33,769 bases of DNA from Chloroflexi bacterium TSY (GTDB lineage Bacteria > Chloroflexota > Anaerolineae > Caldilineales > Caldilineaceae): contig JAHBNG010000148.1 in the NCBI GenBank assembly GCA_019217005.1, forward strand, positions 1 to 33,769, written 5' to 3'. Positions 25,394-32,560 of the stretch are shown piece after piece. Every line of letters begins with the position of its first letter. Position 1 is the first letter of the stretch. The position numbers and the translations under genes were made by a program. A model generated the notes under the pieces. The model did not search any database. It saw only the letters and a program-made list of their open reading frames with translations, and was not told the origin of the DNA.

Positions 25394-26155
25394 CTACAGA
25401 TCCTCAAACATTGCAACAACCCGTGTCCAGCCTGCACTCCCCCCCACCAACTTGACGGGAAAGCAGGAGACTTTGAAGCCAGTTGAACGAGGAAGTTGGT
25501 CCAGGTTTGCTAATTTTTCAATCTGGCAATACTCAAAGTCTTTGCCAACACGATGCGCCTCCCATATCACGCTGGGATCGCCCGTCTCCTGAAAACGTTT
25601 TTTCTGCGCCCAGAAGGGCTGATCCCAACCCCAGGTGTCAATGCCCATCACGCGAATACCCTGTGCAATGAGCCAGCGAGTCGCGGCGGCGCTGACTCCT
25701 GCACCAGCAGAAAAGTATTCGGCTTTGCCCCAAAGCTTGTCTGTATCAGTCTGGATCAACACGATATTGCCAGGCTGGAGGGTGTAGTCAATTTTGGCCA
25801 ACGCTTCCTGTACATCTTCGACAGTGATGATGCCGCCTTGAGGTTTGTGGCGCATATCAAGCACTACGCCGTCGCCATAGAACCACTCCAATGGCATTTC
25901 GTCAATCGTGCGGGCGGGCTGATCACCGCAGCTTGGGTAGTAGTGCCAGGGCGCATCGACATGGGTGCCAGCGTGACTGATGAGCGTGACGGTGTCATTT
26001 CCCCAACCATTGCCGTCGGGCAAATCGTCGACAGATGCGTCGAAGAAGCTCGCCATGAAAGCAGCGCTGGCCTGATGATCCTGGTGCTCCACTTTCAGCG
26101 GGATTGGTTCACTCGGACTCTCTTCGGTGGGTACATTCAAATCGTATAGTTTCAT
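25394..26155 (-). CDS. Cyclase-family metal-dependent hydrolase (kynurenine formamidase-like)
   Basis: 253 residues. The motif SHAGTHVDAPWHYYP is the HxGTHxDxPxH metal-binding signature of the cyclase family (kynurenine formamidase, isatin hydrolase and relatives). Other supporting segments are GDGVVLDMRHK, NIVLIQTDTDKLW, GIRVMGIDTWGWD and FKVSCFPVKLVGGSAGWTRV near the end. These enzymes hydrolyse amide or lactam bonds, usually with Zn or Mn; the exact substrate cannot be read from the sequence. The ATG at 26155 has AGAGGAGA 6 bases upstream. It is the last gene of the minus-strand transporter operon, 101 bases after livF, suggesting that the imported compound or its product is the substrate (inference). 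Confidence 0.85.
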   Translation of the reverse strand: MKLYDLNVPTEESPSEPIPLKVEHQDHQASAAFMASFFDASVDDLPDGNGWGNDTVTLISHAGTHVDAPWHYYPSCGDQPARTIDEMPLEWFYGDGVVLDMRHKPQGGIITVEDVQEALAKIDYTLQPGNIVLIQTDTDKLWGKAEYFSAGAGVSAAATRWLIAQGIRVMGIDTWGWDQPFWAQKKRFQETGDPSVIWEAHRVGKDFEYCQIEKLANLDQLPRSTGFKVSCFPVKLVGGSAGWTRVVAMFEDL

Positions 26156-26256
26156 CGGTTTGTCTCCTCTTGACTTCTAACCAGGATAAGCCAGAATCAA
26201 AGTTGCAGAGTTGTACAGTGGCAAGCCCAATGTACGAAAAATCGCCTGGTCAGACA

Positions 26257-26964
26257 CTAAATGCCTAGATATGCTTTCTGGATACTGTTGTCAGCTGCGA
26301 GGTCGGTTGGCAAGCCTTCTTGGACAATTCGACCGTTGCTCAGAATATAACCTTTGTCAGCCGCCTCCAGTGCCTTTTTGACATTCTGCTCGACCAGCAA
26401 AATCGTTACGCCCGATTCCGTATTGATCTTTCTGATAATGGTAAAAATCTCGGTGACGATAAGCGGTGCCAACCCCAACGATGGCTCGTCAAGCAGCAAG
26501 AGTTGGGGCTGTGCTAGCAGACTGCGACCAATAGCGAGCATCTGCTGTTCTCCCCCGCTAAGAGTTCCTGCCAACTGCTTTTGCCGCTGAGCCAAAATAG
26601 GGAATGTCTCGAAGACCCATGCCAGGGTCTCATTTGCCTTGGGCTGAGCATGAGGCGAATAAGCACCCATTTTTAGATTATCAAGCACCGAGAGTTTGTG
26701 AAAGAGACGACGACCTTCGGGCACAACAGCGATACCATTCGCACAGATCTGATGGGTCAAAATTGTAGACAGATCGAGGTCGTGCATCAAAATTCGTCCC
26801 TGACGTGGCCGTAAAATACCGGCAATGGCGTTGACCAGTGTCGTCTTTCCCGAGCCATTTGCACCAACAATCGTCACAATTGTCCCTGACTCAATGGTCA
26901 AGGAGACATCTTGCAGAGCGATTGCTTCATCATAATAGACCGTCAAATTCTCAACCCGCAGCAT
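26257..26964 (-). CDS. livF: Branched-chain amino acid-type ABC transporter ATP-binding protein LivF
   Basis: 235 residues. Walker A VGANGSGKTT, signature LSGGEQQ, Walker B LLLLDEPSLGLAP and switch His in LLVEQNVKKALEAADKGYIL give an intact ABC ATPase of the LivF class (VVPEGRRLFHKLSVLDNLKMGAY is typical). It hydrolyses ATP on the inner face of the membrane with LivG to power uptake through LivH/LivM. The ATG at 26964 has an excellent TTAGGAGA 5 bases upstream and overlaps the livG stop by 14 bases. The name follows the family; the transported compound need not be leucine. Confidence 0.9.
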   Translation of the reverse strand: MLRVENLTVYYDEAIALQDVSLTIESGTIVTIVGANGSGKTTLVNAIAGILRPRQGRILMHDLDLSTILTHQICANGIAVVPEGRRLFHKLSVLDNLKMGAYSPHAQPKANETLAWVFETFPILAQRQKQLAGTLSGGEQQMLAIGRSLLAQPQLLLLDEPSLGLAPLIVTEIFTIIRKINTESGVTILLVEQNVKKALEAADKGYILSNGRIVQEGLPTDLAADNSIQKAYLGI

Positions 26965-27691
26965 AATCGTCTCCTAAATAGGCCGCCACAACATGCGGTT
27001 CATGGATAACCATCATCGGCAAGCCGGCAGCAATGTTGCGACCATAATTCATTACAACCATGCGATGAGACAGATCCGTCACAACACGTACATTATGTTC
27101 AACTACAAGCAGCGTGATCCTCTGCTCGTGAATGCGGCGGATTAGCTCCATGCCTAAATCAACTTCCGCCGGGTTTAATCCCGCTAAGACTTCATCTAAT
27201 AAGAGCAGTTTTGGCTCTAACGCCAGAGCGCGCGCAAGTTCCAGAAACTTGCGTTCATGCAGGTTGAGTTTGCTCACGGGCTGCATGGCTTTTTCGTCGA
27301 GACCCACAAACGTGAGGGTCTGGTGCGCTCGTTCACGAGCAAGCGTTCGGCGATAGCTATGCCGACCAAACATCCAAGACAGCGCCACATTGTCCAGCAC
27401 GGTTGCCGAGGAGAAGGGCTGTGGAATCTGGTATGTGCGGGCAATGCCAGCATGGGCCAGTTGATGGGGTCTAGACCGGGTGACGTCCTTGCCGTCGAAG
27501 AGGATGCGGCCAGCGCTCGGCATGGTCTGTCCGCTGATCAGGTTAATCAACGTTGTCTTGCCCGATCCATTTGGTCCCACCAACCCCAGAATTTCTCCTT
27601 CATGAATCTGCAGATTCGCCTGGTCAACGGCGCACAGACCGCCAAATACTTTGGTGATTTTTTGGCAATCCAACAGGGGCTGTTTTGTCAC
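26951..27691 (-). CDS. livG: Branched-chain amino acid-type ABC transporter ATP-binding protein LivG
   Basis: About 246 residues from GTG at 27691, chosen because AGGGAG lies 5-10 bases upstream and GTGA overlaps the livM stop by 4 bases; the longer frame from a TTG at 27721 runs inside livM. Walker A VGPNGSGKTT, Walker B LLLLDEVLAGLNP and switch His VVEHNVRVVTDLSHRMVVMN are intact. The signature region reads LNLHERKFLELARAL in place of LSGGQ, a variant common in LivG proteins. It works with LivF as the ATPase pair. The C-terminus HVVAAYLGDDYAAG is typical of the class. Confidence 0.9.
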   Translation of the reverse strand: MTKQPLLDCQKITKVFGGLCAVDQANLQIHEGEILGLVGPNGSGKTTLINLISGQTMPSAGRILFDGKDVTRSRPHQLAHAGIARTYQIPQPFSSATVLDNVALSWMFGRHSYRRTLARERAHQTLTFVGLDEKAMQPVSKLNLHERKFLELARALALEPKLLLLDEVLAGLNPAEVDLGMELIRRIHEQRITLLVVEHNVRVVTDLSHRMVVMNYGRNIAAGLPMMVIHEPHVVAAYLGDDYAAG

Positions 27692-28677
27692 GATTGCTCC
27701 CTTTTGGCTCTGATTCGCCAATTTTCAATCATGCCACCCAAGCCTTGCGGCATAAGAAGGATCACAACAATCAGGACCATGCCGATGAGTATCTGATTGA
27801 GAACGGCTGTCTCCCCACCGGTAAACGTTTGACGCAAAAGGGTGATGATGACGGCGCCGATGATCGGTCCATACCAGACGAACGTCCCACCAAAAATCAC
27901 CATCATTAGTACCAATAGAGGTGTCATGACGGAAAAAACGGTCGTCGTTTCCAGGTAGCCCAGAAAGAGCGCTTGCGTGCCACCGATGAGACCAGCAAAA
28001 AAGGCGCTGATGGCAAATGTGTACAATTTGTAGCGGAACGTGGGTATGCCAAGCCCATCTGCCACATCCTCATCATCACGAAGAGCAAAGAGTGCATGCC
28101 CCCAACGAGAATGGTAGATAGCATAAGCTGTGTAGACGCAAGTCAGTACGATGAGGAGGCTGACGTAGTAGAGACCAACGGTGCTGCTGGCCGCAAATTT
28201 AGCGGCTTCTGTATCGCGAAAAAAAACGCCACCACCGCCGTCGATCCAGTCTACATTGTTTACGATGGTGGCGATAATAAAGGTCATGGCCAGTGTCAAC
28301 AAGGAGAAGAGTTCGCCTCGGAATTGAGACAGACGAAAGATGATTCCGCCCACAACAAGCGACAGCAGGGCCGTCATGAGGCCCGCCACGGGCAACATCA
28401 ACAGAAATGGCACTGTCGTATGTATCAGGAAAACGGCTGTTGTATACATCCCGACACCCCAGAATGCCCCGTGGCCAAAACTCGCATAACCGCTATAGCC
28501 GCTAAACAGATTCCAGCTCACTGCCAACGTGACCCAGACAAAAACCTGAAAAAGTAATGTGATCCAAAACGTGCCGCCTCCTATTATCGCAATCAGTGAA
28601 GGAACTGCTGCTAAAGCGAGAGCTACACCACCAAACCAGGCCAAATGATGGCTTACAAGCCGACTGATTACAAACAT
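27688..28677 (-). CDS. livM: ABC transporter permease LivM
   Basis: About 329 residues from the ATG at 28677 (MFVISRLVSHHLAWFGG), 16 bases after the livH stop; an upstream ATG at 28755 would run inside livH and adds a non-membrane tail, so it is rejected. It is a polytopic membrane protein with the LivM hallmarks WNLFSGYSGYASFGHGAFWG, LTLAMTFIIATIVNNVDW and GPIIGAVIITLLRQTF, and GLGGMIENW near the end. It forms the translocation pore with LivH. A 4-base overlap with livG indicates translational coupling. Confidence 0.9.
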   Translation of the reverse strand: MFVISRLVSHHLAWFGGVALALAAVPSLIAIIGGGTFWITLLFQVFVWVTLAVSWNLFSGYSGYASFGHGAFWGVGMYTTAVFLIHTTVPFLLMLPVAGLMTALLSLVVGGIIFRLSQFRGELFSLLTLAMTFIIATIVNNVDWIDGGGGVFFRDTEAAKFAASSTVGLYYVSLLIVLTCVYTAYAIYHSRWGHALFALRDDEDVADGLGIPTFRYKLYTFAISAFFAGLIGGTQALFLGYLETTTVFSVMTPLLVLMMVIFGGTFVWYGPIIGAVIITLLRQTFTGGETAVLNQILIGMVLIVVILLMPQGLGGMIENWRIRAKREQS

Positions 28678-28693
28678 AGGCGTTGTCCAGTTT

Positions 28694-29608
28694 TCACCCG
28701 TGCGGAGTATGCTGCTGTGCTCGCCACCGCCGCCAGAGCAGATTGGGTTGTACAACCAGATAAACCGTAAATAGTGTGAAGGCGATGAGCGGTGCCCAGC
28801 TTGGTGGCATTCGTACCGACCAAATGTTCTGGATCATAATCAACAGCGAGGCGGCGACAAACGCACCAATTGGATTTCCCAATCCGCCCAAAATGACCGC
28901 CGCCACAGTGGTTCCCAACCAAACCAACCCCATCGAGGGGAAGAGCGGCAGTTTGATGGCGATGAGAACGCCTGCCACGCCTGCTGTTGCCGTAGCAAGT
29001 CCCGACAATAGACAGGCCGATTGTCTATAATTCACGCCATAGGCTTGGGCCATTACAGGGTCTTCAGCCATTGCTCGCACGCCGCGTCCCCATGCTGTGT
29101 GATGAAGGAGGACGTGGATACTCAGCGCGAGAATGAGCGCCATGCCAAATGCCAACAAATCGGCTGGTAAGACAAAAAACATCTCAAACGGTTCTGGAAA
29201 GCGGATCGCCTTGCGCAACACATCCGGTAAGACTGCACGGGCGGTAATTGTATCGGCAGTCCAGATAAAGGTGATCAGATTTTCCAACACAATAAAGAGA
29301 CCAAAGGTGAGCAGCAGTGAAGTAAAGGACGTCACTTGAAAGCGGATGAAGAGCCATTGCACCCACACCCCAATCAGAAACATCAGGGGCAGAATCACAA
29401 CCAGCGTTAGCAGCGGAGCCACGGCATACTCGACAATCAGTGAGTAAGCTATATAGGCCGCGAGCAGGGCAAAAGAGAGATGAGCAAAATTGGCGATCTT
29501 GAGCATCCCCCACGTCAGAGTGAGGCCCATCGCGATGATGCCCTGCAAGCTGCCGACTAATATGCCGTTGATGGCTGCCTGGAAAAAGATGATAGTCTCT
29601 GGATTCAT
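28694..29608 (-). CDS. livH: ABC transporter permease LivH
   Basis: 304 residues with about eight hydrophobic segments. LivH hallmarks are NGILVGSLQGIIAMGLTLTW, GMLKIANFAHLSFALLAAYI, TSLLLTFGLFIVLENLI, GRGVRAMAEDPVMAQAYGVN and AAVILGGLGNPIGAFVAASL. The ATG at 29608 has no clear Shine-Dalgarno sequence. Instead a long imperfect hairpin ends 11 bases before it, so translation may depend on structure or reinitiation. It pairs with LivM in the membrane. Confidence 0.9.
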   Translation of the reverse strand: MNPETIIFFQAAINGILVGSLQGIIAMGLTLTWGMLKIANFAHLSFALLAAYIAYSLIVEYAVAPLLTLVVILPLMFLIGVWVQWLFIRFQVTSFTSLLLTFGLFIVLENLITFIWTADTITARAVLPDVLRKAIRFPEPFEMFFVLPADLLAFGMALILALSIHVLLHHTAWGRGVRAMAEDPVMAQAYGVNYRQSACLLSGLATATAGVAGVLIAIKLPLFPSMGLVWLGTTVAAVILGGLGNPIGAFVAASLLIMIQNIWSVRMPPSWAPLIAFTLFTVYLVVQPNLLWRRWRAQQHTPHG

Positions 29609-29699
29609 GATGCAGAGGATGAATGAGATGATAGGATGAATAAGATGAATAGTTGTTCATCTCTTTCATCTCATTCATCTTATTCATATTCTTGATTGC
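29609..29699 (-). promoter_or_regulatory. Long imperfect hairpin between livK and livH
   Basis: Two arms of 31 and 32 bases (29619-29649 and 29656-29687), built from repeated GATGAAT-type heptads, can pair with few mismatches around a 6-base loop. The structure ends 11 bases before the livH ATG and starts about a dozen bases after the livK stop. It has no U-tract, so attenuation of downstream translation or stabilisation of the livK mRNA (excess binding protein) is more likely than full termination; this is inference. Confidence 0.5.
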
Positions 29700-31037
29700 T
29701 CATTCGTTTGGAAACTGTATTGATATCCCTTCTGGAGCCAATTCAGGTGGCCAGATCACGTAGCGTTTCCCATTTTGAATCTGCACCACGCGCGAATGAT
29801 CGACACCATATCCATTGAACCCATCAAAGGTAAGCGTTCCGGCGATCGTTTCGACTTGATTAGCAAGAAGCCACTCTTTCAAAACAGAATGGTCCAACGA
29901 TTGGGTGTTCGTAACCGCTGTGAACAAGATTTGCCACGCGCCAAAGCTCGCCGCGGCTTGAGTTTCGACCAGCGGAAGTAGTTCGTCGGCAGTGGCTGCC
30001 TCAACAAACCGCTTGCTAAATTCCGCCGCAATCGGGTTGTCCCTAAAGGGCGCATGATCTTCGTAGAGGGAGAGAACCAGAAGACCTTCCACTTGCTCAC
30101 CCAAAGCCAGAACAGGTCCTGGAGACGGCACCGCTGCGCCGATTCCGTGTGGTGCATAGCCAATAGTCGCAAACGCATCATACAGATTGTTGATATCCAA
30201 GCCAATTGTGCCGACGAACACAAAATCTGGATCACCGGCACGAATGCGCAAGGCAATTGCGCTAAAATCGGTTGTCCCTAAATCGTATTCGAGCGAGTCA
30301 ATTGTCTCGATACCGCGCGCTTCGCCGCCGTTTTGCAGCGCTTCTGTAAAGACAACTGTATAGGGAAACTTGTTCGTCACATAAAATGCATTTCTGGGTA
30401 GATGCCCACTAGATTCAAGGGCATCCCAGATCTGGTCCGAAGAGATCTGAAAAATACCCTCTGCTGTGTCTGCACCGCCGCCGACTTGCCAAGCCGGGAA
30501 GTGAAAATCGCCGAGCTCAGACTGCGGTGCACCATTCGTATGGGTTGGAAAAATATATCCAGCGCGACCAACCGGCGCGGCTGAGGCCAGAATATTCGCA
30601 GCGCCATAGGGCCCGATCACCAGATCAACCTTGTCAATGGTCGTGAGGCGTTCGTAGTTTGTCGCGGCATTCTCAGGAACAGATTGATCATCCAATACCA
30701 TCCATTCCACGGGTCTTCCAAGCAGACCACCACATAGATTGATCCAATCCGCAACGACTTCCCCCACAACTCGATGGATATTGGCGGTGGGTGCCAAAAT
30801 ACCGGTCAATGAGAGGGAGCCACCAATGACAATCGGCTCACCTGCTAGCGTAGCCGTCGGCTCGCACGCCGCACCAGCGATTGGTGAAACAACATTGGCC
30901 AGGTCTGTGGGTTTCTCAGTTTCTTGGGCCGCTTCAATTGATTCGGACACTGTCGTCTGGTTGGCACCACCACAACCTGACGTGACCAACATCAGCAAAA
31001 ATATGACGACCAAAATAAAATATCTCTGCTTGAACAT
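29700..31037 (-). CDS. livK: ABC transporter substrate-binding lipoprotein (LivK-type)
   Basis: 445 residues. The N-terminus MFKQRYFILVVIFLLMLV ends in the lipobox VTSGC (lipidated Cys about position 22), so it is anchored outside the cytoplasmic membrane. The mature part is a type I periplasmic-binding fold of the leucine-binding family: IVIGGSLSLTGILAPTANI, WINLCGGLLGRPVEWMVLDD, DLVIGPYGAANILASAAPVG and DPDFVFVGTIGLDINNLYDA. The ATG at 31037 follows AAGGGGAAAGGA. It is the first gene of the liv cluster and sets substrate choice; the ligand cannot be deduced. A hairpin follows the stop. Confidence 0.9.
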   Translation of the reverse strand: MFKQRYFILVVIFLLMLVTSGCGGANQTTVSESIEAAQETEKPTDLANVVSPIAGAACEPTATLAGEPIVIGGSLSLTGILAPTANIHRVVGEVVADWINLCGGLLGRPVEWMVLDDQSVPENAATNYERLTTIDKVDLVIGPYGAANILASAAPVGRAGYIFPTHTNGAPQSELGDFHFPAWQVGGGADTAEGIFQISSDQIWDALESSGHLPRNAFYVTNKFPYTVVFTEALQNGGEARGIETIDSLEYDLGTTDFSAIALRIRAGDPDFVFVGTIGLDINNLYDAFATIGYAPHGIGAAVPSPGPVLALGEQVEGLLVLSLYEDHAPFRDNPIAAEFSKRFVEAATADELLPLVETQAAASFGAWQILFTAVTNTQSLDHSVLKEWLLANQVETIAGTLTFDGFNGYGVDHSRVVQIQNGKRYVIWPPELAPEGISIQFPNE

Positions 31038-31191
31038 TCCTTTCCCCTTGGTCTATCTCGCCTCCTTCCGTGAATTCCTGCGGTATCCCTATTGTACTTC
31101 ATAATCACTTTCTCTTCCATTTGGCCACATCTATTTTGATGCGGTTTCATAGAAGATGCTCCTGAATGTGGTTTCACTTTTCCCAATTCAT

Positions 31192-32211
31192 CTACGATCC
31201 AAAATACGCACGTATCACTGCCAAAGTGTCAACTGGATTTTCGGAAATCATATTGTGCCCGGCATGTGGGATCACTTCTAGCCGCGCTTGAGGAAAGATC
31301 GTCATCTGCTCCCGCTGAAAAGCCTCGCCGATAAACGTATTGCATCCGGAGGTGATGAAGAGTACTTCTTCTGTGTAATTCCCGGCGTTTTCCACAATTG
31401 AAGAGAGATCTGCAGATGGGCCGAAGATGGTACGAAAGGCCGTTGCACCAAAACGACTTGGCGGTACGGGAACGTTAGGTTCTATCACATCCACGACTTC
31501 ATCTTCACAACGATAGCTCGACTCCGCAGAACCAACAAAGGTCTGTGACATTCGTCCAAAGATGTAATCTGTGCGCGCATGAACGTCTATGGGCTCCACA
31601 CGAAAGCTTTCAAAGATGGTGGGTATCAATGTACGGTAATACCCAACCCCTTGTGAAGCCTCTTGTCGCTCATTGAACCGAGCCAGCGCCGCATTGTTTA
31701 GGGCACCTGGCTCGGCCAGCACGGCTTTGGTTGCAAACTCTGGGTATTGGCCAATATAGTCACCCACCAACATAGCTCCCCAAGAATGACCGACCAGATA
31801 GACTGGCTCACCCTTCCCATAGTGGGTAACGATCCGGTGTAGATCGTCGACGGATGACGCCAAAGATAGCTCGAATGCTTCCACCCTCGGAGACAAGCCA
31901 GCGCCCCGCTGGTCATAGAAAACAACGAAGTACTCATCTTCGAGTTGGTGCAAGTTGAGCAGGTACCCATAATCACCACCCGGCCCGCCATGGACAACAA
32001 CGACGACAGGATTTTGTGGATCACCAAAGGTCTCGGCATGAAAGACCACACCATCAATCTCAACGTGAGGAATAGTGGGATCTGTTTCGACAGTGTCAGG
32101 TACGCTGTGATCACCGGCGGTGACGATAAACATACCCACAACAAACACGAGCAATAGGCCAAATATCAGCCCAATAAATCGAAGGAACTGGATAACGATT
32201 TTTATAACCAT
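31192..32211 (-). CDS. Membrane-anchored alpha/beta hydrolase (proline iminopeptidase-like)
   Basis: About 339 residues from ATG at 32211 (MVIKIVIQFLRFIGLIFGLL), preferred because AAGGA lies 10 bases upstream; ATGs at 32220 and 32247 are alternatives. One N-terminal membrane segment (about 5-30) precedes an extracytoplasmic alpha/beta hydrolase with VVVHGGPGGDYGY (oxyanion region), YDQRGAGLSPR, nucleophile VGHSWGAMLVG and the C-terminal His in PHAGHNM. HGGPGG plus DQRGAG is the signature of the proline iminopeptidase-like group (S33). It lies 154 bases upstream of livK on the same strand and may release an amino acid or amide for the transporter (inference). Substrate unknown. Confidence 0.8.
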   Translation of the reverse strand: MVIKIVIQFLRFIGLIFGLLLVFVVGMFIVTAGDHSVPDTVETDPTIPHVEIDGVVFHAETFGDPQNPVVVVVHGGPGGDYGYLLNLHQLEDEYFVVFYDQRGAGLSPRVEAFELSLASSVDDLHRIVTHYGKGEPVYLVGHSWGAMLVGDYIGQYPEFATKAVLAEPGALNNAALARFNERQEASQGVGYYRTLIPTIFESFRVEPIDVHARTDYIFGRMSQTFVGSAESSYRCEDEVVDVIEPNVPVPPSRFGATAFRTIFGPSADLSSIVENAGNYTEEVLFITSGCNTFIGEAFQREQMTIFPQARLEVIPHAGHNMISENPVDTLAVIRAYFGS

Positions 32212-32341
32212 TGAGCACATGTCCTTATTTATACCGAGCAGCGCCATAAAATAACACTTTGGTTCTTCCGGAATAGAGGGGGTTGAACTTCCCGGACACG
32301 CTTAGTCAGTAAGAGAGATACCAAATAGGCGCGTTGAAAAG

Positions 32342-32368
32342 AGTCGGAAAAAATCAACAATTCCGACT
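32342..32368 (-). terminator. Possible intrinsic terminator between the IS110 transposase and the hydrolase
   Basis: AGTCGGAA and TTCCGACT form an 8-bp stem around an 11-base A/T-rich loop. On the minus strand it is followed by CTTTTC, a short and imperfect U-tract. It would stop transcription leaving the transposase before the hydrolase/liv operon. The stem is short and GC-poor, so the call is tentative. Confidence 0.3.
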
Positions 32369-32449
32369 TTATGTAAACTTGGGTATTGAGCTGGTAGCAA
32401 GTAGACATAAGAGAGAAATCAAAGGCAATCAAGAAAAAAAACAGTAGCA

Positions 32450-32531
32450 GCAAAAGTCGGGTACAAATTTTCATGCAAACAGAGGGCTTCTGATTTCACC
32501 CTTATGGTCATTTTTTGTACCCGACTTTTGC
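32450..32531. repeat. 18-bp perfect inverted repeat next to the IS110 transposase
   Basis: GCAAAAGTCGGGTACAAA (32450-32467) and its exact complement (32514-32531) enclose 46 bases, and partial matching extends outwards (AGTAGC / GTAGCT). It has no coding capacity. It could be a tiny MITE, a structured non-coding part of the IS110 element lying 30 bases beyond the transposase stop, or a terminator-like hairpin. No target duplication was recognised. The remaining bases from 32212 to 32560 contain only the possible terminator and A/T-rich spacer. Confidence 0.5.
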
Positions 32532-32560
32532 CGTAGCTGAAAAAAAAGAAAGCAGAAAAA

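Noticed and set aside
29184..29687. Minus-strand 167-codon frame overlapping livH
   Set aside because: It is out of frame with a clearly conserved permease, and its first residues are translated heptad repeats of the intergenic hairpin.
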